Source: Clytia hemisphaerica (Eukaryota > Cnidaria > Hydrozoa > Leptothecata > Clytiidae). From it: 64,000 nucleotides of DNA. The stretch covers positions 1,295,309 through 1,359,308 of the forward strand of contig CACVBU010001205.1 in the NCBI GenBank assembly GCA_902728285.1. The letters run 5' to 3'. Made by a program: the position numbers and the translations under genes. Shown here in pieces: positions 56,001 to 64,000 of the stretch. Each line of letters begins with the position of its first letter. Position 1 is the first letter of the stretch. The notes beneath the pieces are model-generated. The model was not told the DNA's origin, did not search any database, and saw nothing but the letters and a program-made list of their open reading frames with translations.

Positions 56001-56383
56001 TTTGAATTGGTACCCACAAAGAAGCCATTGCAGTGTTAAAAATTAACTTCTTACAGCACTACATCATCATAAGTATTCGAGGGAACGTAGATCTAGCGCT
56101 CTCGATGCATTTACACCACTATTGAGTAGTGCCGCCATTAGGGTACCACTTTTCAAAAAACTCCGATAAAACTTTTGCTTTGCCGGGATTGAATAACTTG
56201 GTCAAGGGATTATATAAAGGTCAGTGTATTTTTAAGGGGGCCTAACATGACTACAAATAGAAAATACACAAAATTAAATAACAGGTTATTGAAACCGTGT
56301 CAGAAAAAGGTACAACTTGAAAATATTCCTACCAGGTCTTCACTGCTGAAGGAAACGATGTGCTTCAATTTAAATTTCGGCAT
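35250..56383 (-). CDS. XRCC1: XRCC1, single-strand-break repair scaffold (gene span)
   Basis: Eighteen exons with matching splice phases give about 663 residues, close to the human protein's 633. XRCC1 is a nuclear scaffold without enzyme activity that joins DNA polymerase beta, DNA ligase III, PNKP and PARP1 at single-strand breaks. The order of domains is complete: N-terminal polymerase-beta-binding domain, basic linker with nuclear-localisation-type clusters, BRCT1, acidic linker, BRCT2. Introns vary from about 150 bp to 10.4 kb. Intron 6 (43036-53411) holds a GPCR gene on the same strand plus several transposons. The start codon lies 830 bp downstream of the TOM40 stop. The final exon is the weakest part of the model. 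Exon coordinates are given in the three sub-entries. Confidence 0.93.
36434..37219. mobile_element. TIR element with CTGCACCCCAAAATG ends
   Basis: CTGCACCCCAAAATGTGTG on the left, CCTACATTTTGGGGTGCAG on the right, with further CCCCAAAATGTAGG and CTACATTTTGGGGTGCAG copies inside. The 786-bp element lies in XRCC1 intron 14 and is non-coding. It resembles the GGCCCCCAAAACGTAGG element at 48221-52128. Confidence 0.65.
38139..39727. mobile_element. TGGACCTACC element with tandemly amplified interior
   Basis: Ends TGGACCTACC and GGTAGGTCCA are inverted 10-mers. Inside, a 496-bp unit repeats: GTCACATTCGAGGG stands at 38577, 39073 and 39569. A run of GACGAACGAACG lies close to the right end. A single-unit copy is at 59012-59497 and a different long relative at 43192-44968. 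It sits in XRCC1 intron 12. Open frames at 38816 and 39352 are the repeat read twice, not genes. Confidence 0.85.
40235..42363 (-). CDS. XRCC1: XRCC1 exons 8-12: linker and BRCT1
   Basis: Exons 41974-42363, 41327-41417, 41065-41129, 40614-40738 and 40235-40275. Exon 8 (130 codons) starts with TIQLGRFKLRSTSDDEEDTI, matching the human stretch after the polymerase-beta domain, then becomes serine/threonine-rich. Exons 9 and 10 carry basic clusters (NKTKRKIE, KKVKKIKTKKRN) suited to nuclear import. Exon 11 opens BRCT1 with DKVVFVLSGFVNPQRGEIRD and GARFSQQWDNNTCTHL. Exon 12 gives CAFPNTPKFREVK, matching the human CAFANTPKYSQV. Phases join without gaps. Confidence 0.93.
42964..56383 (-). CDS. XRCC1: XRCC1 exons 1-7: N-terminal domain
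   Basis: Exons 56333-56383, 55759-55851, 55324-55360, 55000-55070, 53694-53772, 53412-53491 and 42964-43035, 161 residues in all. The first exon reads MPKFKLKHIVSFSSEDL, matching human MPEIRLRHVVSCSSQD. Exon 2 gives NPAENLLKPETYFKWRSA, exons 3-4 IHSVDVGNNGSAFVEVLVG, exon 5 ends LYRVRMFG, exon 6 EEKWDQVKFVCTQPYNQ, exon 7 YGLSFVTIHSPPEP. This is the jelly-roll-like domain that binds DNA polymerase beta. Exons 6 and 7 are separated by the 10.4-kb intron. Confidence 0.93.
43531..44160. repeat. Long inverted repeat, about 280-bp arms
   Basis: Arms 43531-43812 and about 43880-44160 are near-identical reverse complements around a loop of about 67 bp. The outer ends are ATCGCTCGACTGTTTTGTTA and TAACAAAACAGTCAAGCGAT. 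It lies in XRCC1 intron 6. Confidence 0.9.
44194..44262. repeat. 23-bp minisatellite, three units
   Basis: AATGTTTTTGTGTAAAAAAC is repeated three times with an AAT spacer, each unit itself partly palindromic. Confidence 0.85.
44969..46043. other. Intronic, repeat fragments only
   Basis: Part of XRCC1 intron 6. It holds CAAGGGTTTCAAGG-type low-complexity repeats (about 45598-45725) and a GACGAACGAACG fragment (about 45935), but no exon. Confidence 0.4.
46044..46262. mobile_element. GACGTCCAGGGTGG element, copy 2
   Basis: TGGGCTATTCCAGAAAG on the left and GTGACGTCCAGGGTGGTC inside match the element at 5340-5597, whose right end reads TGGAATAGCCCA. Confidence 0.45.
46667..47608 (-). CDS. Class A (rhodopsin-like) GPCR nested in XRCC1 intron 6
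   Basis: A single-exon frame of 313 residues with seven hydrophobic segments. Landmarks are GN at 44-45 (TM1), LTLSDSLVG with D72 (TM2), DRY at 124-126 (end of TM3), and NLPVY at 277-281 in place of NPxxY (TM7). The usual TM3 cysteine is absent and TM6 lacks CWxP, which suits the divergent amine/opsin-like or orphan receptors common in cnidarians. It couples to G proteins at the plasma membrane; the ligand is unknown. It is on the same strand as XRCC1 and needs its own promoter. An alternative in-frame start is M15 or M22. Confidence 0.88.
   Translation of the reverse strand: MQNDSIRNRTHKRNMDGFRSAMTPTLAAIATPLFVLSAMAAAFGNLFCLLVLWQPSQRSTSNIILTSLTLSDSLVGFICFPLVIWRMNIYQNPEMARWAHYSYGLTTLWIGSSSVCTIVFIAYDRYIHITKPNKYHDILPKRKAVIIVLSIWFFALVFGLCCMLFSGLYVTLFPLFYFASTIIICVSYYLIWKAAKESQRRIAFNTVCNRQRQRVQNRLVKKVLLLIAIYLVVITHSFAYVILSIIAVKRPDLLSIDFMVYAQVISMYVALSNSWMNLPVYVWRDPDFTAACKRLIRSLGLRARRTEAIVHMQ
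47609..48220. other. Upstream of the nested GPCR
   Basis: Expected to hold the GPCR promoter. I see no clear core-promoter motif, repeat or RNA gene. Confidence 0.3.
48221..52128. mobile_element. TIR element (GGCCCCCAAAACGTAGG) split by a LINE
   Basis: TATGGCCCCCAAAACGTTGG at 48221, with inner copies near 48400 and 48570, faces ACCTACGTTTTGGGGGTCAT at about 52109. Without the LINE at 49200-51732 the element would be about 1.4 kb. No transposase is seen. Confidence 0.55.
49200..51732 (+). pseudogene. Dead non-LTR retrotransposon (LINE, CR1/jockey-like)
   Basis: Fragments in different frames run in order. The endonuclease end (PTCIDRMLTNKPN, GISDFHK; about 49260-49390) is followed by a linker (49433-49747). 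The RT start is at 49922-50338, then DLSKAFDCISHELL at 50415-50744. GVPQGSILGPLLFNIYMRD crosses a frameshift near 50710. The thumb and end are at 50752-51507, finishing CPCRNCQTYIDGVGF near 51630. The catalytic YADD is replaced by YVYD, removing an essential aspartate. The 3' end carries AATAAA and an ACATACATACATT tail. The 5' half, including most of the endonuclease, is missing. Family naming is from memory of CR1-like motifs. Confidence 0.88.
52187..52421. mobile_element. MITE, TACACGTTTTTTATAAGAAC family, copy 2
   Basis: A 235-bp inverted relative of 11733-11967, ending TTCTTATAAAAAGCGTGTA. It is the best reference for the copy in the sulfotransferase-like gene intron. Confidence 0.8.
53124..53184. 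repeat. (ACGA)n microsatellite
   Basis: About 15 uninterrupted units. The same tetranucleotide ends several TGGACCTACC-type elements, so this is probably the decayed 3' end of one (about 52680-53184). Confidence 0.9.
53944..54537. mobile_element. TIR element with GGGGGATGTCGGTAGTAAAA ends
   Basis: The left end GTCGGTAGTAAAATCTCAGA and the right end TCTGAGATTTTACTACCGAC are perfect inverted repeats flanked by G and C runs. Internal TACTAC/GTAGTA motifs follow. It lies in XRCC1 intron 4. Confidence 0.8.
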
Positions 56384-57213
56384 TTTTATATTTATTTTTT
56401 TATTTTAACCTGAAAAATAACATGTAGAACAGAGTATAAACTGTAACAAGTTTTATAGTATCATAAACAAATTCAATAAAGTTTCGAAGAAGAGGAAGTA
56501 TTAGTTGGGGTCAAGATTAAAGTGGCATTTATTTGTAAATAAAATACAGCTTTTTGAACGACCTAGAAGAAAGACTATTAGAGGAAAAATCTGAAGACAA
56601 GCTTGTTTTCATTACATTGTATGCTTATTTATAAAGTAGAGATTTCTAAGTTTTATTCTAAACTATCTATAACATCAAAAATAATATAATACAACATTTC
56701 AGGCTGCAGTATAAGTCAAAACTGTCATGAAAATATCAAACCAATTGCTTCTAGAATTTTAAAAGGGTTTTGGAAAACACAAAGTCATTCACTAATGTAT
56801 ACATGCAAAAAGTGTTTTCAAGGATTTCCTTAGAGTTACTAAAAATAACTTTCCTGGGCAGCTTTCACAGGGTCACCAGATAGAAGGTCTAAAACCCATC
56901 GTCTTATAGTATCAATCAAATAAAAGAAATAAAAAATGTGTTCTAAAAACTCTATAACTTACATTTTAAACAAAAAGTTGAATATTGGAAGTAGAATATA
57001 TTCTATGAATGTGAGGTCCTTTAAAAGCTGATTTCTGAAATTCTTCTGACAGGTAAAAAAATTATGACAAAAAATATCTGTTCGTTTTTATTTTTCTATT
57101 TTACAGCCAGCATTTAGGCAACTGTATGATTTCTGTTCTTCACATATTTTCAAGTGCTCAAAGCACATAATTAGATAGTCTCATTATGTAATGGTAATTG
57201 ACGATTAGAAAAA
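56384..57213. other. TOM40-XRCC1 intergenic interval
   Basis: 830 bp hold the 3' end of TOM40 and the promoter of XRCC1, both on the minus strand. No exon, repeat or RNA gene is apparent. Confidence 0.45.
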
Positions 57214-60200
57214 CTAACCAATTTGTAATGCAAAACCGAACCGACATTGATTCTTGACATGGTTTAACATTCCACTTAATACAAAAGAAAATGGTAATGG
57301 GTGTAATCTTTTCTCGAATATACCAGCAACAGTCCAGTTAGTATCAACCAAACCACGATAAGTAACATTAGCTTTAGGAACATCCACTTGGTAACCTAAA
57401 CTTACGCAAGAGTCTTGCATCCGTGAACTATATTCATAATCAACTCCAACCTGTATATTATCGTTTGCTTTATGATAATAAGAAACATGCCAGCCTCCTG
57501 GGTTTATCTGAGCAGCTCCTATCCATTTTTCTTGTGTATATTTTCCTGCTACTGAAAGAGTAGCTGATTCTTGGCCTTGTCCATAATGATAAAGTATTTC
57601 GGCACCAAGATCTAAACTTTTTGTCAGACGTTGTAAGTAATGACCAACAATTATACCAGACTCATTAATTACATCAATATTTCCAAGGGTACAGGTGGCT
57701 GTGAAATCATCACCTCGATAATCAGCATCAAATTGTACCATGGCTAATTCTTGTTTTTGACTCTATAATTATATAGAAGATTTTTAACAGGTTTCATGTT
57801 TTTTAATGTGAAAATTCTATGTGTCGACCATTAAAAGTAAATGTCACTCGATAGTATGTTAATTTAGAATATTTTGAGAGTACAAAATCAAAGAGTAATT
57901 GCAAGAAATGACCACAAAAATCATTTAAAAAGATAAATACTTATCAAAAAAGCTATTTATACCTGGACAACACATTTTCCTTTTATTCTTTGAGAAAACT
58001 GATGAATGATTTGCGCACTCAAACTTCCGCTGTTGTCAATATCTCCAAGAATGACTGGATAAGCCTGAAAGATGCCATTGTGAAATTTTAAGTCAGTATT
58101 TTGATTGAACGATACTTGATTAATATTTTTTTCTAAAACAAAACCCTTAGAACCAGTGAGTAATAAGGCACCTAATAAGCCCTCTCAGGCAATTTTCTAG
58201 AAAAAAAAGGAAGCGTCAGCTTGGAACCAAAAAGGGCACTTTTTCTGGTGATTTTCTAACAAAAAGGCAATTTTTGCTACTAATTTCAACATATTTTTAA
58301 CTTTTTGTTGGGGCAGCGTCCGATAATCGGACCTTTAAAAGGCATAAAAAATGGCCTGGTTCAACTTCCTGAACTCTTTTTGTATTGTTTCCAAACTCCA
58401 TTATCTAAATTCCTTATTGGACACAATCAAGTGTTATTCTATATTACAGAAAAAAACAATAAAAAGGACAATCAATTCATCATCATTGAAAGATGGCAAA
58501 TGACTGCTATTTCATATGTCAACAAAAACATTTCATACAAAATTTAAACAAGACTAACTTCCGATGGACTTGTCTGTGATCCACCAACATAGGTAGCACC
58601 AAAGTGATATGATGATCCTTGTGGAGCTGACGTCAAATTTAGTGTGTGACTGACTTGGAAATGATTACTTAAGCCTTTGTTGATTGCAAGTCGAAACCCA
58701 TCAAATGGGACAGGGAAAAGTTCTGAAAGAGAGAAAGATTTTTGAAAAGGAAAATTTGTCTCAGTAGGATCCCCAAAATTTGAGTAATGTCTTAATTAAG
58801 TACCTCATGCCTGGTGTTTTTTCAATTGCCCAATGGATTTCAATGGAGTTCAATGAAGCTCAATCGGTGCAATCAATTGGTCAAGTTTGGTTAAAGTAGA
58901 AAAGGAAATGGGTATTAACAGGCTTTTCTCACCGACCCCCCTAGAAATTTGGTTAAAGTTAACCCCAAGAATTAGTGGGAGTAAGACCAAAATAAACAAG
59001 TGATACTTTTATGGACCTACCTGGTTATGCATTTAACACATCAAAAGTAAGCCCTCATGAGCAAAAAAACATCTATCTCTTAAAAAATATTGAGTAATTT
59101 GACTAAGAACATTAATGTATGCTTATTAATAGTGATTCTTATAAATAAACATGTGTTTTTTGAGCCAACAAAAATTTTTTGCAAAAATCTGCTTGAGCCA
59201 TCTTTTACCTATGATGGTACCCTACTTTCATACAAAAAATCAGAAAAAATTAATGATCCAACTTTTCACGAAGTCCAAAAAACCTGTTTTTTAGCCCAAA
59301 TTAGCCCAAAAAATTGTTTTCCCGAAAATCGAGCTCCGTCACTTTTTGGCCATCACCATTTTGCACCTTTGTACCAAAAATCAAAAGATTCCTATGATTC
59401 AATCCTGAGAAAAGTTGGTAACAGACGAACGAAAGAACGGACGAACGGACGAACACAGATTAATTTATAGGACCTCTACCCCACCGGGGTAGGTCCAAAA
59501 AGCAACATGTTGAATGGACCTACCTGATAGAGGTAGGCTAAAACATGCTGGATGATGATGACAAATGTTTCAAAAGGAAAAGGAAAAAAACACCAAGGCA
59601 CATTCAAAATGATTTTTGAAAATCAAGCTAAGTTTTAAACATAAACAATCTTTTCTTTGTTGTAAGGAAAACTCAACAAAATCTGATAAAGCAATTTTAA
59701 CAAAACCCCCGGTATTTGGCCCAAATTTGCCAATTTTTGTTGTTGAAAATCTTGAAGTCATAATTTAAGGATTACCAGTTTGAGTTTGATCAGGAAACCC
59801 ATCCTGTATTTTTTATAATCTGATACAAACAGGACAGGTTCGAGCTGTGAGACATATTTCTGTAGGAAATGTAAGAAATTTTATTTTATTTTTATTTGTC
59901 CTCATTATATAGTTCAGCTTTCAAAATGGCTTTTCATTAAATATGTTTTGACATTTTTAAAATGAGTTTGGTCTGGGAAATCCTCTTAATAACTGAGATT
60001 TACACGCGTAATTATAAACATGGCAATCAAAATTGTAGAATTTTTTGAAGGGTGCAATTACATGCTTATCACTATTTGAATGGGTGCTAAGCCTGGCTAA
60101 GCATGTACCGTCAAGTGCTCCAACTTGGGACTATTTGACAAAACATGGAACGGCAATTCGGCCACCATTTCACCGAACCTCCAAAGTCATTTGATTTGAG

Positions 60201-61533
60201 TTAAAAAACTGCGTATTAAAAATTACACGATTTCTCTTTCGATTTTACAGTAAGTGAAAATACAGACCAGATATGCAACAGTCTCATGTTTCGTCCGATC
60301 GCCCCAAGTTTAAAGCAGTTGACGGTGTCCCTCAACTAGTCTATCATTTAAAAATACTTTATTGCTTCAGATCGCTTCGGTAAAATCAGAAAGCCTTGGA
60401 CTACTATCTTACTCAAAATTTATCGTAGAAAATGATTGTGTTAAAAACTTTTGCCAGGTTGACCATGTATTCGCCCGATTTGAAAAATCTGAACCCTCTA
60501 TAACCTGCTAAAGCAATCTCGACCTGGACTGGATCATAACCGAGCAATTGCACACAGCAGGCGTAAATTTTAACTGTGTAACTGCGCGCTCTTACAGACT
60601 TGAGAGAGGATTTCTCAGACTGAGAAATTTCGACTGACCTAGTCAGTTCAATGGGAAATTAGAAAAAAATTCACAGAACTAAAAAATTGATATAGATATA
60701 GAAGATATAGAAGAGAAATTGAATAAAAAGTATGGGAGGTCGTCAGTAGTCCGACACTTTCTAGTCCGACAGTAAAAATTGCCGACGTTGGATTTGACAA
60801 ATACGTCAGTATTCCGACAACAATTTTGTCCGACAACGAGTCAAAAAAACATATAAAACGAAATATGAATCGCCAAAGAGGAGGCACATCTTTTATAAGC
60901 AACCACGTGCTTATAAAAATCCAAAGTTCTGACTTTGAGGTTGGGGCCCTAAACCCGACTTTTCTTAAATTTTGGGAAGCTTATTAGGATTAGGCTTTCA
61001 AGAGTCAAGAAATTGGATTAAGCTGTTTTTACAACCCTTTTTGGGGAGGGGTGCTTATAACCCTTATAGCATAATTCTGAACACGCAAAAAGGGACCCTT
61101 AAAGGCAGTGCATTCTTCTTGCTATAAATTATCTTTACGCAAATTTCATTGGTCCTTTATTTCTAATTATGTCAAAATGCCACCAAAATGAACTTTTATT
61201 AATATTATTCTCCAGTGAAAACCCTTTATTCAGCATTCGACACTCTAAAATCTTTCGTTTTCGGACAAAAGTGGCGTCGGAAAAAAAGACTTCTAAATTG
61301 TAAATTTATGTTTTAGATTCGGACTATTTTACTGTCGGACTAGAAAGTGTCAGACTATTGACATGCACCCAAAAGTATATACCTTTGCACTTTTTGTGCA
61401 AGTCTTCGAAAACACCGGGATTGTTGCTGACAGCAGTCAAGATAGATTGACTAGTTGGTGGAGACTGTGGAGCAGGGTCAACTGGAGGAGGAGCCATCCC
61501 TTCAGCAGCGTATAATGTGTAAGTATTGCCCAT
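57214..61533 (-). CDS. TOMM40: TOM40, mitochondrial outer-membrane import pore
   Basis: Four exons, 61383-61533, 58559-58722, 57963-58064 and 57214-57762, join in frame to 321 residues (human 361). TOM40 is the beta-barrel channel of the TOM complex, through which nearly all nuclear-encoded mitochondrial proteins pass. A proline-rich N-terminus leads to NPGVFEDLHKKCKE, matching human NPGTFEECHRKCKE. Exon 2 gives FDGFRLAINKGLSNHFQVSH, exon 3 YPVILGDIDNSGSLSAQIIH, exon 4 DADYRGDDFTATCTLGN, SLAGKYT-like VAGKYTQEKW, DYEYSSRMQDSCVSLGYQ and a C-terminal FGFALQIG strand. No N-terminal signal is expected. Intron 1 (2.7 kb) contains two transposons. Confidence 0.95.
59012..59497. mobile_element. TGGACCTACC element, single-unit copy
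   Basis: This 486-bp copy has the same ends and flanking motif (AAGTGATACTTTTA) as the 1.59-kb copy at 38139-39727, but only one internal unit. Another TGGACCTACC start lies at 59515. The open frame at 59090-59470 lies inside it. It sits in TOM40 intron 1. Confidence 0.8.
60743..61361. mobile_element. TIR element with TCCGACACTTTCTAGTCCGA ends
   Basis: TCAGTAGTCCGACACTTTCT on the left and AGAAAGTGTCAGACTATTGA on the right are inverted over about 36 bp, including TAGTCCGACAGTAAAA. It is 619 bp, non-coding, and ends about 20 bp from the TOM40 exon 1 donor. Confidence 0.8.
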
Positions 61534-62836
61534 CTTATGTTGAATATAAAACGATAAAAAATTAAAAATTTGGTGGCTTTCCTACCAAAACAGCCTGCCG
61601 TCCGCAACTCCTTGCTTGCGTGAGAACTTCGACTGTTTCAATGTAGGCACGCACCAAAATTCTACGGCCTACGACATTGTGTAAAAAGTTTCGTGCGTCG
61701 TGTTACATCGACAGTTATAAAAGTTTCGGCTCACGTGGTGTCGAGATAAGATGAGCGCTGCAGCGGCGGATGTAGAAGAACATCAATTTACCCCCCATCA
61801 TCGCTGGTGTCAGGAGGGAGGGGTACCTGCTTTTTGCAAAAAAAATTTCCGTAAGCGACCCAAGACCTGAATTAACGGCCCAAGACCTGCGAAACTTTGT
61901 GACTTTGGAACTTGCTTTTTTGAATTCTTGCCCTGATTTTAGAATTCATGTCGCCCCTTAAGGGTCCTAATTAATAAGGGTCTGAAGGGTACCTTTTCCA
62001 AAATGTTTAAAATGCACTGTAAGGGTCGGAAAACTAGAGATGCACTGTAAGGGTAGAAAAATTCTTGAAAAAAATTCTTGAAAAATCTAGATATTTTGAC
62101 CAAAAATGCTAGAATTTGGACCATTTTTTCGAAAGGGATCGAAAATTTCGAGGAAAATTTGGGAAAAATGCACTCTAAGGGTATGATTTTCACTGATTTT
62201 TGTACTGTAAGGGTGCAATTTTTTGCATAATACAGTTAATTGGTAACTTCTTTACAATCCAGATAATTTACAATTTTTTTTTTTGTATAATATAGCATTA
62301 TAATGAAAATCTAACTGCGTCGAAATATATTGAGATTTTTAACGTTTTTTCAGAATTTAAAGTTCCGGCGAGAATTGCTATTTTAGCACTTTCACTTTCT
62401 TTATTGAATATTTCGATTTTAGAGGGGTTTGGTGGCTTCTAGGCTATATTCCAAGCCTTATTCGAGAAAATTTGAGCTTTTAAACCTTTAAATCGATCCT
62501 GAGATCCTAAGGTCGTAAGTCTTAAGTCTCATGTTAAAACTCAGAGTTAGAACTCTATCTACTTTCCAAGTGTAAGGCGCTTAAAAATCATTTGTGGTGT
62601 TTGAAATTTTGCCGGGAACTCCCTTTTGTCTCAACTATTTAGTTCATGATTGTAACAAGTGTCAAATTTTATTTCTGATTCAGTGGTTTAGGGTATCTTA
62701 GCAGTCGATTTTCAAAAATTTTCTAGTCGGCACCAACCATGGTGCGGCCTGTTTTTCCCTTTTCCATTCATCAAAGATATATCTACTCTTCTCCACTAAT
62801 ATAAATAATATAATACATAAAGATTAAGAAACGTTG
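61534..62836. other. Upstream of TOM40, no gene seen
   Basis: Presumed TOM40 promoter side. CACTGTAAGGGT-type motifs are repeated at about 62010-62215 and resemble those near 12320-12420. No exon. Confidence 0.4.
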
Positions 62837-62894
62837 TATTTCTTTTCAATACTTAAAGTTTCTTGCTTTCGCATTCATCAGTTGATTAGAAATA
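62837..62894 (-). ncRNA. Hammerhead ribozyme-like motif (type I) in Penelope-like element
   Basis: Read on the minus strand: stem I strand TATTTCT, loop, CAA; core CTGATGA (62875-62881); stem II ATGC-GAAA-GCAA; core GAAA (62859-62862); very short stem III C-TTTAA-G; then GTA, TTG, loop and AGAAATA closing stem I. TTG pairs with CAA and AGAAATA with TATTTCT. The closing pair of stem II is an A-A mismatch, so activity may be weak. Minimal type I hammerheads have been reported in Penelope-like elements. Confidence 0.7.
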
Positions 62895-62965
62895 ACTATC
62901 AAAACAAAATTCCACGTTTATTTAAAAAATTCAATACAGCGTCTTCATATAAAAAAAATTGACGT

Positions 62966-64000
62966 CAATCTTTGGAATCGAAGTTTTCAAGTAGGTGTTT
63001 GTTTATGTGCCGGCATTTTGAGATAAGTTCAGATCTAGAGTTCAATAAATTGTCTTTACGCAAAGAGATTTCAAATTTTTCGTTCAAACTAAGGTCACAT
63101 TTCAGGCTGCTTCTGTTGAACGGTTTGCACTTTCTTACAATTCGCCATGTAACTTTAGGGTTGGTCTGGTTACGAGAATGCCGCCAAAATTCGTTCGAGA
63201 GCTCGGTTTCATTTTCGTATCTGGCGTGGTTGAACGATTTCTTGTGGTTCGCATATCGCTTTTTTTTGAAGGTTTGTTTCTGCGAGACCGATGTAAATTT
63301 TTGGTGGTAATTCTCGTCGTCTGTTGTCAGTGTGGCTTCGTAAACAGTGTTTTTAGCTAAGCAGTTTACCGTTCATGGGGCATTGATTTTTGACGATGCA
63401 GTTGCATGTTTTTTTTTTGGTGGTTGTACGATGTCTTGCTTTTTGAGTACTGCTTTGTTATGCCCATCGATGATGGCTTTCATGTTGGTCGTGCAGCTAT
63501 AGCTAACTTTGACTGTATTTCGATTGAACAGCTTGTGGTGTTTATGATGACGAGGAAAGTGTTTGTCGATCAACTTCAAGAACTTTTGTGCGATATTTGT
63601 TTCGACCGATTTGCTGAAGGGAGGGTTAAACCAAATGACGTTGCGTTTTCTTTGGCGTGTTTGTGGTCTGTTCACTGTTGGTGTGAAGGTTAAATTGGTT
63701 TCATAGCCGGCGTCTTTCAAAGCCTTTTCGTAAATGGGCTTTGCTTCATTGAAGATTTGTTCATTGGACGAATGCTCCGATAAGCGTTTTTCAATTGTTT
63801 TTGGCAGTTGTTGGATGATATTTGGTGGGTGGTTAGATTGGGTGTTGATGTACTGTAAGTTGTTATCTGGTTTATGGTAAGGTCGGAATGTACCATCGTT
63901 TAAATTGAACGTAACATCAAGGTAATCGACAACCTTTTTATTGCATTCGATCACAATGTCTAAATCGAAGTCTTTGAAAGTTTTTGTTATTTTCTTTTTG
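62966..64000 (-). pseudogene. Penelope-like element: RT tail and GIY-YIG endonuclease, runs off the window
   Basis: The frame 63373-63954 carries YLDVTFNLNDGTFRPYHKP, SNHPPNIIQQLPKTIEKRLS and RNVIWFNPPFSKSVETNI, the segment after the RT core in Penelope-like elements. Beyond a frameshift at an A-run comes the zinc-binding CNC...CP...NG linker, then CLAKNTVYEATLTTDDENYH, another frameshift, and YIGLAETN, the GIY-YIG nuclease motif, with KRYANHKKSFNHARYENETE after it. The frame ends at TGA 62966. At least three frameshifts make this copy inactive. The RT catalytic part would lie to the right of position 64000. Confidence 0.88.

Noticed and set aside
62972..63693. Plus-strand frames of 60-112 residues near the right edge
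   Set aside because: They are antisense to the Penelope-like element, whose minus-strand motifs are clear.

Overview
The window is animal nuclear DNA: AT-rich, with split genes, GT-AG introns, intact splice phases and many small DNA transposons. The gene set (multi-ShK secreted protein, peptide-gated-type DEG/ENaC channel, otopetrin, class A GPCR, XRCC1, TOM40) together with a Penelope-like element fits a cnidarian, most likely a hydrozoan or other medusozoan. That assignment is inference from gene content and repeat style, not from a search.

Layout. 0.3-11.2 kb (+): a secreted-type protein made of ShK domains on phase 1-1 exons, with one exon also present as a near-identical inverted copy. 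13-17 kb: a repeat cluster with an orphan first coding exon (14730-14883). 17.5-21 kb (+): a three-exon DEG/ENaC channel. 21-26 kb: transposons, including one element nested in another, and a 124-bp satellite. 27.2-28.3 kb (+): a two-exon sulfotransferase-like P-loop protein whose only visible intron is almost entirely a MITE. 29.4-31.2 kb (-): a single-exon otopetrin. 35.2-56.4 kb (-): XRCC1 in 18 exons assembled here. Its 10.4-kb sixth intron contains a same-strand single-exon GPCR, a dead LINE and a long hairpin. 57.2-61.5 kb (-): TOM40 in four exons, ending 830 bp upstream of the XRCC1 start codon. 62.8-64 kb (-): the 3' part of a degraded Penelope-like element with GIY-YIG endonuclease and a hammerhead-ribozyme-like motif.

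How the genes relate. XRCC1 (single-strand-break repair scaffold) and TOM40 (mitochondrial import pore) are housekeeping genes. The DEG/ENaC channel, otopetrin and GPCR are membrane signalling proteins, and the ShK protein is secreted or extracellular. Nothing suggests one pathway; they are neighbours in a transposon-rich region.

The most interesting observations are the MITE that coincides with an intron and lies at its splice donor, the hammerhead motif in the Penelope-like element, the inverted ShK exon duplication, the GPCR nested in XRCC1, the degenerate end of the XRCC1 BRCT2 domain, and transposons with internal or nested amplification.
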